A stretch of DNA of 64,000 bases from Agriotes lineatus (lineage: Eukaryota > Arthropoda > Insecta > Coleoptera > Elateridae): the NCBI GenBank assembly GCA_940337035.1, contig OW679197.1, positions 34,291,219 to 34,355,218 of the forward strand, in the 5' to 3' direction. The first letter of the stretch is position 1, and every line of letters starts with the position of its first letter. Under the pieces are notes generated by a model. That model was not told the DNA's origin and ran no database searches. It saw only the letters and a program-made list of their open reading frames with translations. Positions 10,365 through 17,184 of the stretch are shown piece by piece. The position numbers and the translations under genes are program-made.

Positions 10365-10753
10365 AGCTACCACGCCGAGCGTTGACGAACATCGATATTG
10401 CACAGTACGTTAAACGCTTCGAAATTCCCCATTTTAGGGGGATATTTATGCGAGATGCTCTACCCGACAAAATTCGTCAACGAGAATGTGGTGTTACTAA
10501 CTTAGACGATGATGTTGGACCTGGCACACATTGGACAGCCTACGTTAAAGCTGATCGATTTGTTCTGTATTTCGATAGCATAGGTCGCTTACAACCTCCT
10601 CCCGAATTAGTAAACTACTTTCGCAGCGATGGTAGCAACAACACAATTATGTACAACTCTAATAGATATCAAAAACTCGCATCATACACATGCGGACATT
10701 TGTGTCTCAAATTCTTATATAACTTTGCGAAACCGCTTTTGTCGTCAGTTTAA
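10355..10753 (+). CDS. Adenovirus-type maturation cysteine protease (no ATG at N terminus)
   Basis: An adenain-like (C5) protease that would process virion precursors. The catalytic residues are visible as GPGTHW (His), YFDS (Asp) and YQKLASYTCGHLC (Gln and Cys), in the correct order and spacing. Conserved-looking sequence (ALTNIDIAQYVKRFEIPHFRG) lies upstream of the first ATG at 10448, so that ATG would delete part of the fold. The frame is open back to 10292 with no ATG, so the N terminus must come from -1 frameshifting at 10349-10355, from splicing, or from a non-AUG start (TTG at 10361 or 10391). The coordinate given assumes frameshifting. The stop is 15 bases before the next gene's ATG. 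Confidence 0.85.
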   Translation, partial: LPLKLPRRALTNIDIAQYVKRFEIPHFRGIFMRDALPDKIRQRECGVTNLDDDVGPGTHWTAYVKADRFVLYFDSIGRLQPPPELVNYFRSDGSNNTIMYNSNRYQKLASYTCGHLCLKFLYNFAKPLLSSV

Positions 10754-10768
10754 GTGCCGCGCTTCATC

Positions 10769-11458
10769 ATGTCCAGTATATTCACTCTTACGGGAGATTC
10801 ATCTGTTCTTACTGCAAATTTTGACCCTCCCATTTTCTTAGACGATGGTAGCGAATACGTCTTGGGATTGTTAAGTTTCGAAACCTACTATACTATTCCA
10901 AACGTTAGACCTCCCAACAATGAATTTCATCTTGTTGGAGAACCTCCTATTATTATACCGGAGGGAGCATATGAAATTACCGACATTGCTGAATTTTTAC
11001 ATAACCAACTCGATTCTGATGCGGGTGTTAAACAGGTACTGCTACGTGGAAACAACAGCACCTTAAAAACCGAAATAAAGTCCACCGTTCCAATCGACTT
11101 TCAAAGCGACAATACTATCCGGGACATGTTAGGCTTTGAGAAAAAAATTTATGCTGCAGATAGGTGGCACACAGCTGAACATGTTACGAAAATTTTGAAC
11201 ATCAACTCGATTCTTATTCATTGCAACATCTCCGTTGGTTCATATAAAAATGGTAAGCCCGGCCATATCATTCACCAATTCTTCCCCATAGTACCACCCG
11301 GGTACAAAATAGTGGAAACCCCTAACCCAGTCATCTATCTACCGATCAGCACGAAACAGATCACTAACTTAACTATTAAAATACTAGACCAATCGGATAA
11401 TCCTGTCAGTTTTAGTAAGGAGACCGTTACGGTAACATTACATTTAAAGAAACTGTAA
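10769..11458 (+). CDS. Penton-like minor capsid protein candidate
   Basis: A 229-residue protein rich in beta-type segments, with DDGSEYVLGLLSFETYYTIP near the N terminus and VPPGYKIVETPNPVIYLPI near the C terminus. I recall similar sequences from Polinton-type elements, where the gene in this position encodes the minor (penton) capsid protein with a single jelly roll. The fold is inferred, not seen. The first ATG is at 10769, 15 bases after the protease stop; the frame itself opens at 10754. The stop codon overlaps the next start as TAATG (11456-11460). Confidence 0.72.
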   Translation: MSSIFTLTGDSSVLTANFDPPIFLDDGSEYVLGLLSFETYYTIPNVRPPNNEFHLVGEPPIIIPEGAYEITDIAEFLHNQLDSDAGVKQVLLRGNNSTLKTEIKSTVPIDFQSDNTIRDMLGFEKKIYAADRWHTAEHVTKILNINSILIHCNISVGSYKNGKPGHIIHQFFPIVPPGYKIVETPNPVIYLPISTKQITNLTIKILDQSDNPVSFSKETVTVTLHLKKL

Positions 11459-11613
11459 TGGGTTTTCGATTCACCACTCCGTACCACCCCTGCTTTACTT
11501 CCTATAAGAATCGTCGCCCACACCCTCGTAAGATCAGTACGGCTTCGTCCACCACGCAGCTAACTAAAGCAAACAGAGACTTCTTGCGGTCCTTAGGCTT
11601 TACAATAGTGTAA
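11458..11613 (+). CDS. 51-residue basic protein between the capsid genes
   Basis: A short frame starting within the TAATG that ends the previous gene and ending within the TAATG that starts the next one. The product has a basic, Tyr/His/Pro-rich N-terminal half (CFTSYKNRRPHPRK) and ends LTKANRDFLRSLGFTIV. A similar short tail (NRxFLxSLGF) is, from memory, frequent in small Polinton proteins. Perfect packing between two virion genes with no spare bases argues it is real. The function is unknown; the basic composition suggests a core or scaffold peptide. Confidence 0.7.
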   Translation: MGFRFTTPYHPCFTSYKNRRPHPRKISTASSTTQLTKANRDFLRSLGFTIV

Positions 11614-12812
11614 TGAGTATTTTAAATATTGGAGAGCGAGTCCTCGTCGACACTTCTATCATTAGCAATCAATTGCACACACATCAACCGTATACAAACC
11701 GTTTTGACTATAACGATGAAATTCGAATTCCAATTCCCGAAGATATGTCAACTCTTCCCGGCCTGAGCTATCTGTACCTAGAGGGAAAGTTGCGGAAGGA
11801 AAACGGTGAAGTTACAACGGCTAAATTCCTTAACAATGGTTTGGCTCACTTATTTAGCGAAATCCGATACGAAATCAATGGCGTCGTTGTCGACTCTGTC
11901 ACCAAACCTGGTATTACGTCTACTCTTAAGGGATATGTGTCCTACAGTTCCGCTGACGTTAAAAAGCTTCAAAATGCAGGTTGGTTTGCCGGCGGCGACC
12001 CTGCCATTACCGATCAGGAAGGTAACTTTAGTGCCTGCATACCGTTGAGAATGCTGTTAGGATTCGCCGAAGATTATGGTAAAGTTATACTTAACATCCG
12101 ACAAGAACTCGTATTAATTCGCAGCAATACCGATGCCGACGCCGTATTCAGTGCTACCGTAGGGGAGACGGCTAAAGTTACGATTGACAAACTATATTGG
12201 AAGGTTCCTCATATCACTCCAGGTCTTGCTCAAGAATTAGCCCTGACCAAATACATCGATAAAAATATTGACACTCAAGTCGCATTTCGCAGCTGGCAGC
12301 TTCATATCATACCCGGTGTTCATGCTGTGACTCAACATTCTCACGCTATCGCTACAAGCACAAAATTACAAACCCCCAGATATGTCATCGTAGGGTTTCA
12401 ATCAGGTCGTTCGGGGCTAATCGCTAAGGACAATGCTAATTTCGATAAAATTGGTCTTACTAATTTCCGAGTTTATCTAAACACCGAACGATTCCCATAC
12501 GACAATTTACATAACAATTATGCACTCAATCATTACGCAACATTATACGACATGTATTCCAAGTTTCAATCATCTTATTATAGCAAAATCGATGAGCCCT
12601 TCTTCTCCCGCCATGACTTTGCAGACAAGGCGCCCATTGTTGTAATCGATTGTTCCCATCAAAAAGACTACCTTCATGCAAACGCTGTCGTTTTTCGTGT
12701 TGAATTTGAAACTTCCGCTAACGTGCCAGCCAACACAACTGCGTATTGTCTCGTTCTTCACGATCGGGTTTTTACTTACAACGCATTGTCAAAAGCAGTT
12801 AAACAACTGTAA
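11613..12812 (+). CDS. Putative major capsid protein
   Basis: A 399-residue protein and the largest gene in the virion unit after the core protein. It begins MSILNIGERVLVDTSI and contains NDEIRIPIPED, LFSEIRYEINGVVVD, PGITSTLKGYVSYS and SWQLHIIPGVH, a pattern of alternating beta strands with few charged helices. Position after protease, penton-like gene and small basic gene matches where adintoviruses and Polintons place the hexon-like double-jelly-roll capsid protein. It is shorter than the typical 500-600 residues. I recall similar insect sequences linked to Polinton-type elements, but the capsid call is an inference from position, size and composition. Structure prediction would settle it. 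Confidence 0.68.
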   Translation: MSILNIGERVLVDTSIISNQLHTHQPYTNRFDYNDEIRIPIPEDMSTLPGLSYLYLEGKLRKENGEVTTAKFLNNGLAHLFSEIRYEINGVVVDSVTKPGITSTLKGYVSYSSADVKKLQNAGWFAGGDPAITDQEGNFSACIPLRMLLGFAEDYGKVILNIRQELVLIRSNTDADAVFSATVGETAKVTIDKLYWKVPHITPGLAQELALTKYIDKNIDTQVAFRSWQLHIIPGVHAVTQHSHAIATSTKLQTPRYVIVGFQSGRSGLIAKDNANFDKIGLTNFRVYLNTERFPYDNLHNNYALNHYATLYDMYSKFQSSYYSKIDEPFFSRHDFADKAPIVVIDCSHQKDYLHANAVVFRVEFETSANVPANTTAYCLVLHDRVFTYNALSKAVKQL

Positions 12813-12861
12813 TTTCGCAAAAATACTTCAGTTGCACCTCGACTTTTAGCGTAACTAGACC

Positions 12862-13329
12862 ATGCTCTCTATACCTAATACGATGAAGATCATTATCGAT
12901 ATTCAAGGTTTTAAGACGTCCGATAAGCACTTTACCCCAAAAGAATTGGCCTCCTACGACGGTACCTCAGTATCTCACCACATTTTTAAACCCCCTTTCG
13001 CCCTCCATTCCTTAACACCTCATTTACAACAACAAGCCCACTGGGTAATGACTAATCACCATTGCATCGACTGGAATGAGGGATTTACTCCAGCATACAT
13101 GTTTCCTGCAATCTTACGACGTCTTCTGCAAGGTGTCACCGAAATATATGTGAAAGGTCGAGAAAAGGCAACTTTTCTACGCCGCTTTACTACCATCCCA
13201 ATCATCGAAGTGGAAGAAAGACCGGCCCTCACCCCATCACAACCCGCTTGTTTATATCATTCCAAACCGATTTGTTATTGCGCTTTATCTAACGTGTATC
13301 ATATTTATAATCACTACATAATGGAATAA
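12862..13329 (+). CDS. DIQGF-motif protein, last gene of virion unit
   Basis: A 155-residue protein of unknown function. After MKIIIDIQGFK it has FTPKELASYDG, HHIFKPPFA, WVMTNHHCIDWNEG, EIYVKGREKATFL and PICYCALSNVYHIYNHY. Similar short proteins are, from memory, widespread near insect and cnidarian Polinton-like elements. The DIQG start with later conserved His, Asp, Cys and Asn could fit a ribonuclease-H-like fold, but I cannot support a reaction. The ATG at 12883 (MKIIID) is an equally good start. The gene ends at the AATAAA that probably terminates the rightward unit. Confidence 0.7.
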   Translation: MLSIPNTMKIIIDIQGFKTSDKHFTPKELASYDGTSVSHHIFKPPFALHSLTPHLQQQAHWVMTNHHCIDWNEGFTPAYMFPAILRRLLQGVTEIYVKGREKATFLRRFTTIPIIEVEERPALTPSQPACLYHSKPICYCALSNVYHIYNHYIME

Positions 13330-13360
13330 AACAATCTTTTTAATTTTTATTGTTTTTATT
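13326..13360. terminator. Bidirectional poly(A) region
   Basis: AATAAA at 13326-13331 lies over the stop of the rightward unit, and TTTTATT runs at about 13346-13360 serve the leftward accessory genes. The layout matches the convergent region near 5.9 kb. Confidence 0.6.
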
Positions 13361-13400
13361 TGTTTACAATATATACCGTTTAACTACACGGATTAAACAT

Positions 13401-13625
13401 CTACGTACTAGTGGAAAAGCGCTCTACATAAATTGTTCGCCTATGTTCGGCGCACAAGACGTCTCGCAGTACTTCATCCATAGTAAGTATCCTCCGATGG
13501 AACCGCAACCTATCCACAGCTTCTCGTTCCCACCGTCCTCTCCGAGCTTCTCGAAACGCATACGTCCACGTATGCAAATTGTACATCTTATTCTTCGAGT
13601 CGTCAAACTGCACGCTCTTCTTCAT
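13401..13625 (-). CDS. 74-residue unknown protein, third gene of leftward trio
   Basis: A short, Arg-rich frame starting MKKSVQFDD. Its ATG lies inside the end of the previous gene (23-base overlap), and it ends close to the shared poly(A) region. I see no known motif. The tight overlap with two other unknown genes in one leftward unit supports it as coding, but it could be spurious. Confidence 0.5.
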   Translation of the reverse strand: MKKSVQFDDSKNKMYNLHTWTYAFREARRGRWEREAVDRLRFHRRILTMDEVLRDVLCAEHRRTIYVERFSTST

Positions 13626-13935
13626 TTTCCTTCCTCTCTATAAAGGCTTTTACTTCACACATATGCCATTTTAGGCCAAGACTATCCATTAAATCTACAA
13701 GGAGGCCTTCATTTATGGCTCCGTCTAAAAATAGTTGACCGACAGCTGCACCGTTTTTGTACTGTTTTTCTTTTTTATACAACTCTTCGTCACTGAATCC
13801 GGAACGTCCTAACCCATATACGACTTCGTGCGACGCTTCGAAAGCTAAATCCTTTAACGAACTCACTAATCGTTCAACCGCACTAGGTACGTCTCTTGCA
13901 GCCGGTCGAGCAGCCTCTCTATAATTCATCCACAT
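13603..13935 (-). CDS. 110-residue unknown protein, second gene of leftward trio
   Basis: The start chosen is the ATG two bases after the stop of the upstream gene (13938-14600); the open frame also extends further upstream to 14025 inside that gene. The product (MWMNYREAARPAARD, then AVERLVSSLKDLAFEAS and LLVDLMDSLGLKW) looks all-helical with an acidic, Glu-rich tail. No family is recognised. A small helical accessory protein beside a BIR-protein gene might act in host control, but nothing in the sequence shows this. Confidence 0.6.
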   Translation of the reverse strand: MWMNYREAARPAARDVPSAVERLVSSLKDLAFEASHEVVYGLGRSGFSDEELYKKEKQYKNGAAVGQLFLDGAINEGLLVDLMDSLGLKWHMCEVKAFIERKENEEERAV

Positions 13936-13937
13936 GA

Positions 13938-14600
13938 CTACACTGCCAACTGACGACTCAGGGCTTCCACTTCGATGTCGCACTTTACCATAGAACTTGC
14001 GAACGTTAGCACTTCCACCATACACGCAGTCTTTTCAGAGTTCTCCTCCAGCTGATCCACTACAGACCATACATTTACTAAACAGTCTCCACAAAGGTTT
14101 GCTACACCCTTCACTATTTCTTTATAGAAACTCTCAAAGTGTAACGCTTTTAATTGTGCGAATCGCGCTTCCACGAGTTTCTGCAAGCGCCACAATTCTT
14201 CTACAGTTTCGCTCGCTAAACGCACCTCTGACAAGCCCACTTCCTCCAATTTGATTATTTTCCTTGTCTGGATCGCTTCAAATACAATGCTCTTCTTCCC
14301 TATTTCCAGAGCTGGCCACTCACCGTCGAGAGAATAGAAGTAGTTGGAAATCACTCCCTGATTTGCAATCAGGGCTGTCCACTCCCATTCATTTAACTGC
14401 ACCCAGTCATTTTTGGCACCCCGTATTATAATACTTGGGTTAAATTGCGAACTCCAATCAAACCCTACACTCACGTACTTAGAACTTGATTTATTTAATT
14501 TGTACGTCCTACTATTCAGAAGTTCTGGACAGAACAGTGGTTGCGGCTTTCGTGCTTTATTACTCTGAACTACCTCGATAGCTTTCAACAAGGCTTCCAT
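13938..14600 (-). CDS. 220-residue unknown protein, first gene of leftward trio
   Basis: The N-terminal half has a beta-like part: YVSVGFDWSSQFNPSIIIRG then WVQLNEWEWTALIANQG and ISNYFY, rich in Trp. This could fit a small nucleic-acid-binding or PC4-like fold, as a weak guess. The C-terminal half is helical with many Leu, Glu and several Cys. I do not recognise a family. It leads a unit of three leftward genes with 2-base spacing and a 23-base overlap between them. Confidence 0.65.
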   Translation of the reverse strand: MEALLKAIEVVQSNKARKPQPLFCPELLNSRTYKLNKSSSKYVSVGFDWSSQFNPSIIIRGAKNDWVQLNEWEWTALIANQGVISNYFYSLDGEWPALEIGKKSIVFEAIQTRKIIKLEEVGLSEVRLASETVEELWRLQKLVEARFAQLKALHFESFYKEIVKGVANLCGDCLVNVWSVVDQLEENSEKTACMVEVLTFASSMVKCDIEVEALSRQLAV

Positions 14601-14717
14601 TTCTGCACGACTATCGGATGCTACTACCCTTGCAGACTCTTCTACGCGCTTTTATTTTCACATTTCCAAGGTTATATGTGGTAGGAGGTGAGCGTAAACG
14701 CAACCTTGAAGTCATGT

Positions 14718-15116
14718 TTACTGCACTACCTTTTTGGAATCAACAATTATGGGAACCTTGAGTTGAAATTCCACATATAACATATTTGGCTTGACTGCCC
14801 AAAATTTTAGCATATCACCCCTTTTTAATGTCATCCCAATCATTTCGCGAAAGTTATATGACCCCAACTTGTTGATATAAATTTCGGTATTTTCGGGATA
14901 AAGTAAGACGTTTGTTATTTCAGCTTCACGGAAGGGAATAGTATATTCGATGTCACCATGCGGTAGGATGTACCATCTATCATAATTGACGGCAATGGAT
15001 ACTAGTTGTAAATCTCGTTCATAATATAAAGGCTCGCTTAGCTCTTCAACCACAAACACCTGCGGGTGTGACGTGGAATTCGCATGCATATGTTTGCCAA
15101 ATTTATCGATAGGCAT
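14718..15116 (-). CDS. MPIDKFG-family small viral protein, copy 2
   Basis: A 132-residue paralogue of the protein at 6924-7319. Shared features are the start MPIDKFGKH, a Tyr/Ile-rich centre, and MTLKRGDMLKF followed by YVEFQLKVPI near the C terminus (copy 1: TLRRGDKLKF, YVQLLLKCPI). Overall similarity outside these motifs is low, so the duplication is old or the copies were acquired separately. Copy 1 sits in the integrase unit, while this one has its own promoter among accessory genes. The function is unknown; a structural or receptor-binding role is only a guess. Confidence 0.8.
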   Translation of the reverse strand: MPIDKFGKHMHANSTSHPQVFVVEELSEPLYYERDLQLVSIAVNYDRWYILPHGDIEYTIPFREAEITNVLLYPENTEIYINKLGSYNFREMIGMTLKRGDMLKFWAVKPNMLYVEFQLKVPIIVDSKKVVQ

Positions 15117-15139
15117 TGCTCAAGCGTCGAACTGGATAT

Positions 15140-15172
15140 GAATACTGAAATCGTGGGCTTCTACTTATAAAA
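15140..15172 (-). promoter_or_regulatory. Promoter of MPIDKFG copy 2
   Basis: Read leftward, TTTTATAA (about 15165-15172) is followed after roughly 25 bases by TCAGTA (15140-15145), an arthropod-like initiator. The ATG follows at 15116. Confidence 0.45.
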
Positions 15173-15236
15173 TATCAATAATCATAGACGTCGCTAGGAG
15201 TGCAATAAAAACACAGACACCTTTATATACATATAT

Positions 15237-15548
15237 TTAATTAAACCAACAATAAGTAATATATACTACATCCCCATCTGCTAGCCGAGCGAGAAAGCGC
15301 TGGATGGGGACCTCTACATGCCGCCGCCACCACAGGAATGGGTCACCCTCGTATGTGGTGGGTAGCGTCCTCAGGAGGGTCGACTGCCATAGGCGCTCGC
15401 TTCCAAGACTCATGGAATAGTCTATTGTTACGGCAGCCTGGAGTTGACGAGCTGATGGAGGTCTCGGTTCGGAGGTGATGAAGTATTCAAACTCCTTGTA
15501 AAATGTAGGAGCATCTTCAAAGAGCGCATCAACAACAATATCAGGCAT
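15237..15548 (-). CDS. Small Trp-rich viral protein, copy A of inverted pair
   Basis: A 103-residue protein paralogous to the divergent gene at 15717-16010. Shared pattern: FYKEFEYFI or FYRHFRRFL near the start, LQAAVTIDYSMSLGSE or LQAVVTMEYPLNLQGE, LLRTLPTTYEGDPFLWWR or TLRTWPAVFDGSSAVWWQ, and the C-terminal DGDVVYITYCW or DGEVTYITYTW. No known domain is recognised; the pattern suggests a compact alpha/beta protein. It is transcribed away from its paralogue. Confidence 0.75.
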   Translation of the reverse strand: MPDIVVDALFEDAPTFYKEFEYFITSEPRPPSARQLQAAVTIDYSMSLGSERLWQSTLLRTLPTTYEGDPFLWWRRHVEVPIQRFLARLADGDVVYITYCWFN

Positions 15549-15716
15549 GATGACTGGTAGCCGTGGTGGAAAAACGTTACGCTTTATATGTGAATCTCAA
15601 GGTAAGACCCTTGACCTTCTACGTTCCCATCCTTGACTACGCTCCTATATTAAGTTGCCTGTTTTCTGTAACAGTCATCATAATCCTCCAGCACCTACCA
15701 TAATCATCAAGCAGCT
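15549..15716. promoter_or_regulatory. Mirror-image divergent promoters of the small paralogue pair
   Basis: On the minus strand TATAAA (complement of 15583-15588) precedes CCAGTCATCATG just before the ATG at 15548. On the plus strand TATATTA (about 15646) precedes ACAGTCATCAT (about 15673), upstream of ATG 15717. Both starts share CAGTCATCAT about 30 bases after a TATA box, so the promoter was duplicated together with the gene. Confidence 0.55.
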
Positions 15717-16010
15717 ATGGCAACTAACTTTAAGAATGCAGAACAATTTTACCGTCATTTTCGCCGGTTTTTGGCTAGTTGCCCTCCAGCATCCTCTCAA
15801 CGGTCTCTCCAGGCAGTGGTCACAATGGAGTACCCCTTGAACCTACAAGGAGAGACCCTAGCGGAGACGACCACCTTACGGACGTGGCCTGCAGTCTTCG
15901 ACGGATCGTCAGCTGTGTGGTGGCAGACCAACATCTTCAAGCCAGTGGACCGGTACCTAGGCCTACTGGAGGATGGGGAAGTTACATATATAACTTATAC
16001 TTGGAAATAA
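15717..16010 (+). CDS. Small Trp-rich viral protein, copy B of inverted pair
   Basis: A 97-residue paralogue of the protein at 15237-15548, in opposite orientation. It keeps the Phe/Tyr-rich N-terminal helix, the LQAVVTMEYPL strand, the WPAVFDGSSAVWWQ segment and the end DGEVTYITYTW. The first ATG follows the divergent promoter region. AATAAATAAA overlaps its stop codon region (16006-16015) and can act as poly(A) signal. The function is unknown. Confidence 0.75.
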   Translation: MATNFKNAEQFYRHFRRFLASCPPASSQRSLQAVVTMEYPLNLQGETLAETTTLRTWPAVFDGSSAVWWQTNIFKPVDRYLGLLEDGEVTYITYTWK

Positions 16011-16080
16011 ATAAATATATTTAGAAATATTTCTGTGGTTTTATTTTAAAGTTTCGAGATTGTGACCTTGAATTGTAGAA

Positions 16081-16115
16081 TATAAAACTTTCACAAACGT
16101 GTGCGTAGTTAGTTG
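16081..16115 (+). promoter_or_regulatory. Promoter of BIR gene
   Basis: TATAAAA at 16081-16087 is followed about 25-28 bases later by a TTAGTT initiator-like element and then the ATG at 16121. Confidence 0.45.
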
Positions 16116-16120
16116 CCATC

Positions 16121-16501
16121 ATGAGCTCAGAACCTCGACATCCAGAATTTGGGAGCTACTCCAAACGGCTACGAACATTCGGCGATTGGAGTCGAGGTCA
16201 AACTCCAGAATCGCTAGCAGGTGCCGGTTTCTTTTGCATCAGCGACACGATTAATTGCGTACAGTGTTTCCACTGCGGAGTTCAAATTTCTGGCTGGGAG
16301 CGCAATGACAAACCCCTATCTGAACACCTCCGTTGGTCACCCAACTGCAAAATTGCCAAGGTCTACCAGCAAATACAAACCATCGAAGACTTGACTTATC
16401 AACTTTTCGATGCGTTGCATTTATCCCGAGGAGTAGATGTGGCTGGCAACAATGGAACGGGTGTAGCCGACAAAACAAAAGGTTGCTGTTGTCATAAGTG
16501 A
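16121..16501 (+). CDS. Single-BIR inhibitor-of-apoptosis-like protein
   Basis: A 126-residue protein with one BIR domain (about residues 12-82). The zinc ligands C49, C52, H69 and C76 have exact BIR spacing (C-x2-C-x16-H-x6-C), with GAGFFCIS before and GWERNDKPLSEH inside the domain. Insect baculoviruses and some adintoviruses carry IAP-type proteins that block host cell death; the role here is inferred from that. No RING finger follows. The C terminus ends GCCCHK, three adjacent cysteines that might be lipid-modified. The stop overlaps the next gene as TGATG (16499-16503). A host-derived gene is likely the source. Confidence 0.88.
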   Translation: MSSEPRHPEFGSYSKRLRTFGDWSRGQTPESLAGAGFFCISDTINCVQCFHCGVQISGWERNDKPLSEHLRWSPNCKIAKVYQQIQTIEDLTYQLFDALHLSRGVDVAGNNGTGVADKTKGCCCHK

Positions 16502-16977
16502 TGCAAAGTGCGGCGCCAAACCATTCACTAGTTGCCATCGACTTGTTGAACATGCTACCAATACAATTTTTGGTTGCTCTCGCTGCAGTTCATGATGGGA
16601 TTCTCTACGTCCTTCAACCGCCGCGGTGCAGTTCAGCTTCTTTCGCCTACAATGATGGAGTGCACAACGTGACGTGGCGTAAAATGGATACCAGTTCCTT
16701 GACAACTATTTCCGTTTTTAAAATACAAGTGAACAACTTTACTGAACATAACGTTTTAACGTTCAAGATAAAATACCATTTCCCTTCATATGCGGTAGAT
16801 ACGAATTGGCAAACGATTTTGCTAAAAAATAAACCTGATGTCTTGAAGAAGCTGCTCTCGCCCGCGGATAATTCCTGCTGTATATCTACTATTGTTTTAA
16901 GCACTATTTTATTCGCTCTAATGTGTATGTCTGTAACGTATTTCTTAATCTGTTGGTATTATAATCATTTAGTCTAG
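16501..16977 (+). CDS. Putative type I membrane glycoprotein
   Basis: A 158-residue protein whose ATG overlaps the BIR gene stop. A hydrophobic stretch near the N terminus (LLNMLPIQFLVALAAVHDG) could be a signal peptide or anchor. The middle has potential N-glycosylation sites (NVT, NFT) and several beta-like segments. Near the C terminus, after SCC, there is a strong transmembrane segment (TIVLSTILFALMCMSVTYF) with a very short tail. I do not recognise a family. Coupling to the BIR gene suggests a host-interaction role, which is inference. Confidence 0.65.
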   Translation: MQSAAPNHSLVAIDLLNMLPIQFLVALAAVHDGILYVLQPPRCSSASFAYNDGVHNVTWRKMDTSSLTTISVFKIQVNNFTEHNVLTFKIKYHFPSYAVDTNWQTILLKNKPDVLKKLLSPADNSCCISTIVLSTILFALMCMSVTYFLICWYYNHLV

Positions 16978-17090
16978 CCACTACTGTAATTACTCTTTGT
17001 ATGTGCATCTTAAATATAACTTTTTTATTAAATTATGTGTATCTTTCACTCTACGAAGGTACTCTGGATGAGTAACCAAATATTCTATCC

Positions 17091-17174
17091 GACTCGATGG
17101 TCTAGAGGTAAAGATACCCTCGGCTGCAGATTGCAGATATACAGGGAGACCTAGGTTCGAATCCTAGTCGAGTC
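17091..17174 (+). tRNA. tRNA-like sequence with aberrant anticodon region
   Basis: The acceptor stem is a perfect 7 bp (GACTCGA 17091-17097 with TCGAGTC 17168-17174). A D arm (GTCT/AGAT) follows, and the T arm is perfect (CTAGG, loop TTCGAAT, CCTAG). Internal A-box (TGGTCTAGAGG) and B-box (GGTTCGAATCC) are present. The anticodon stem is only CCCT/AGGG, with 22 bases inside that form their own CTGCA/TGCAG hairpin. This could be a 13-base intron or a degenerate anticodon loop; no U33 plus anticodon fits cleanly. The amino acid is therefore not assigned. It lies 114 bases beyond the last viral stop. Confidence 0.6.
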
Positions 17175-17184
17175 ATAATTTAGA

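Noticed and set aside
10448..10753. Protease starting at its first ATG (10448)
   Set aside because: This would drop conserved-looking N-terminal sequence (LTNIDI to HFRGIF), so another mode of initiation is more likely.
16501..16977. Membrane protein as a retroviral envelope
   Set aside because: At 158 residues with no furin site or fusion peptide, it does not fit an envelope fusion protein.
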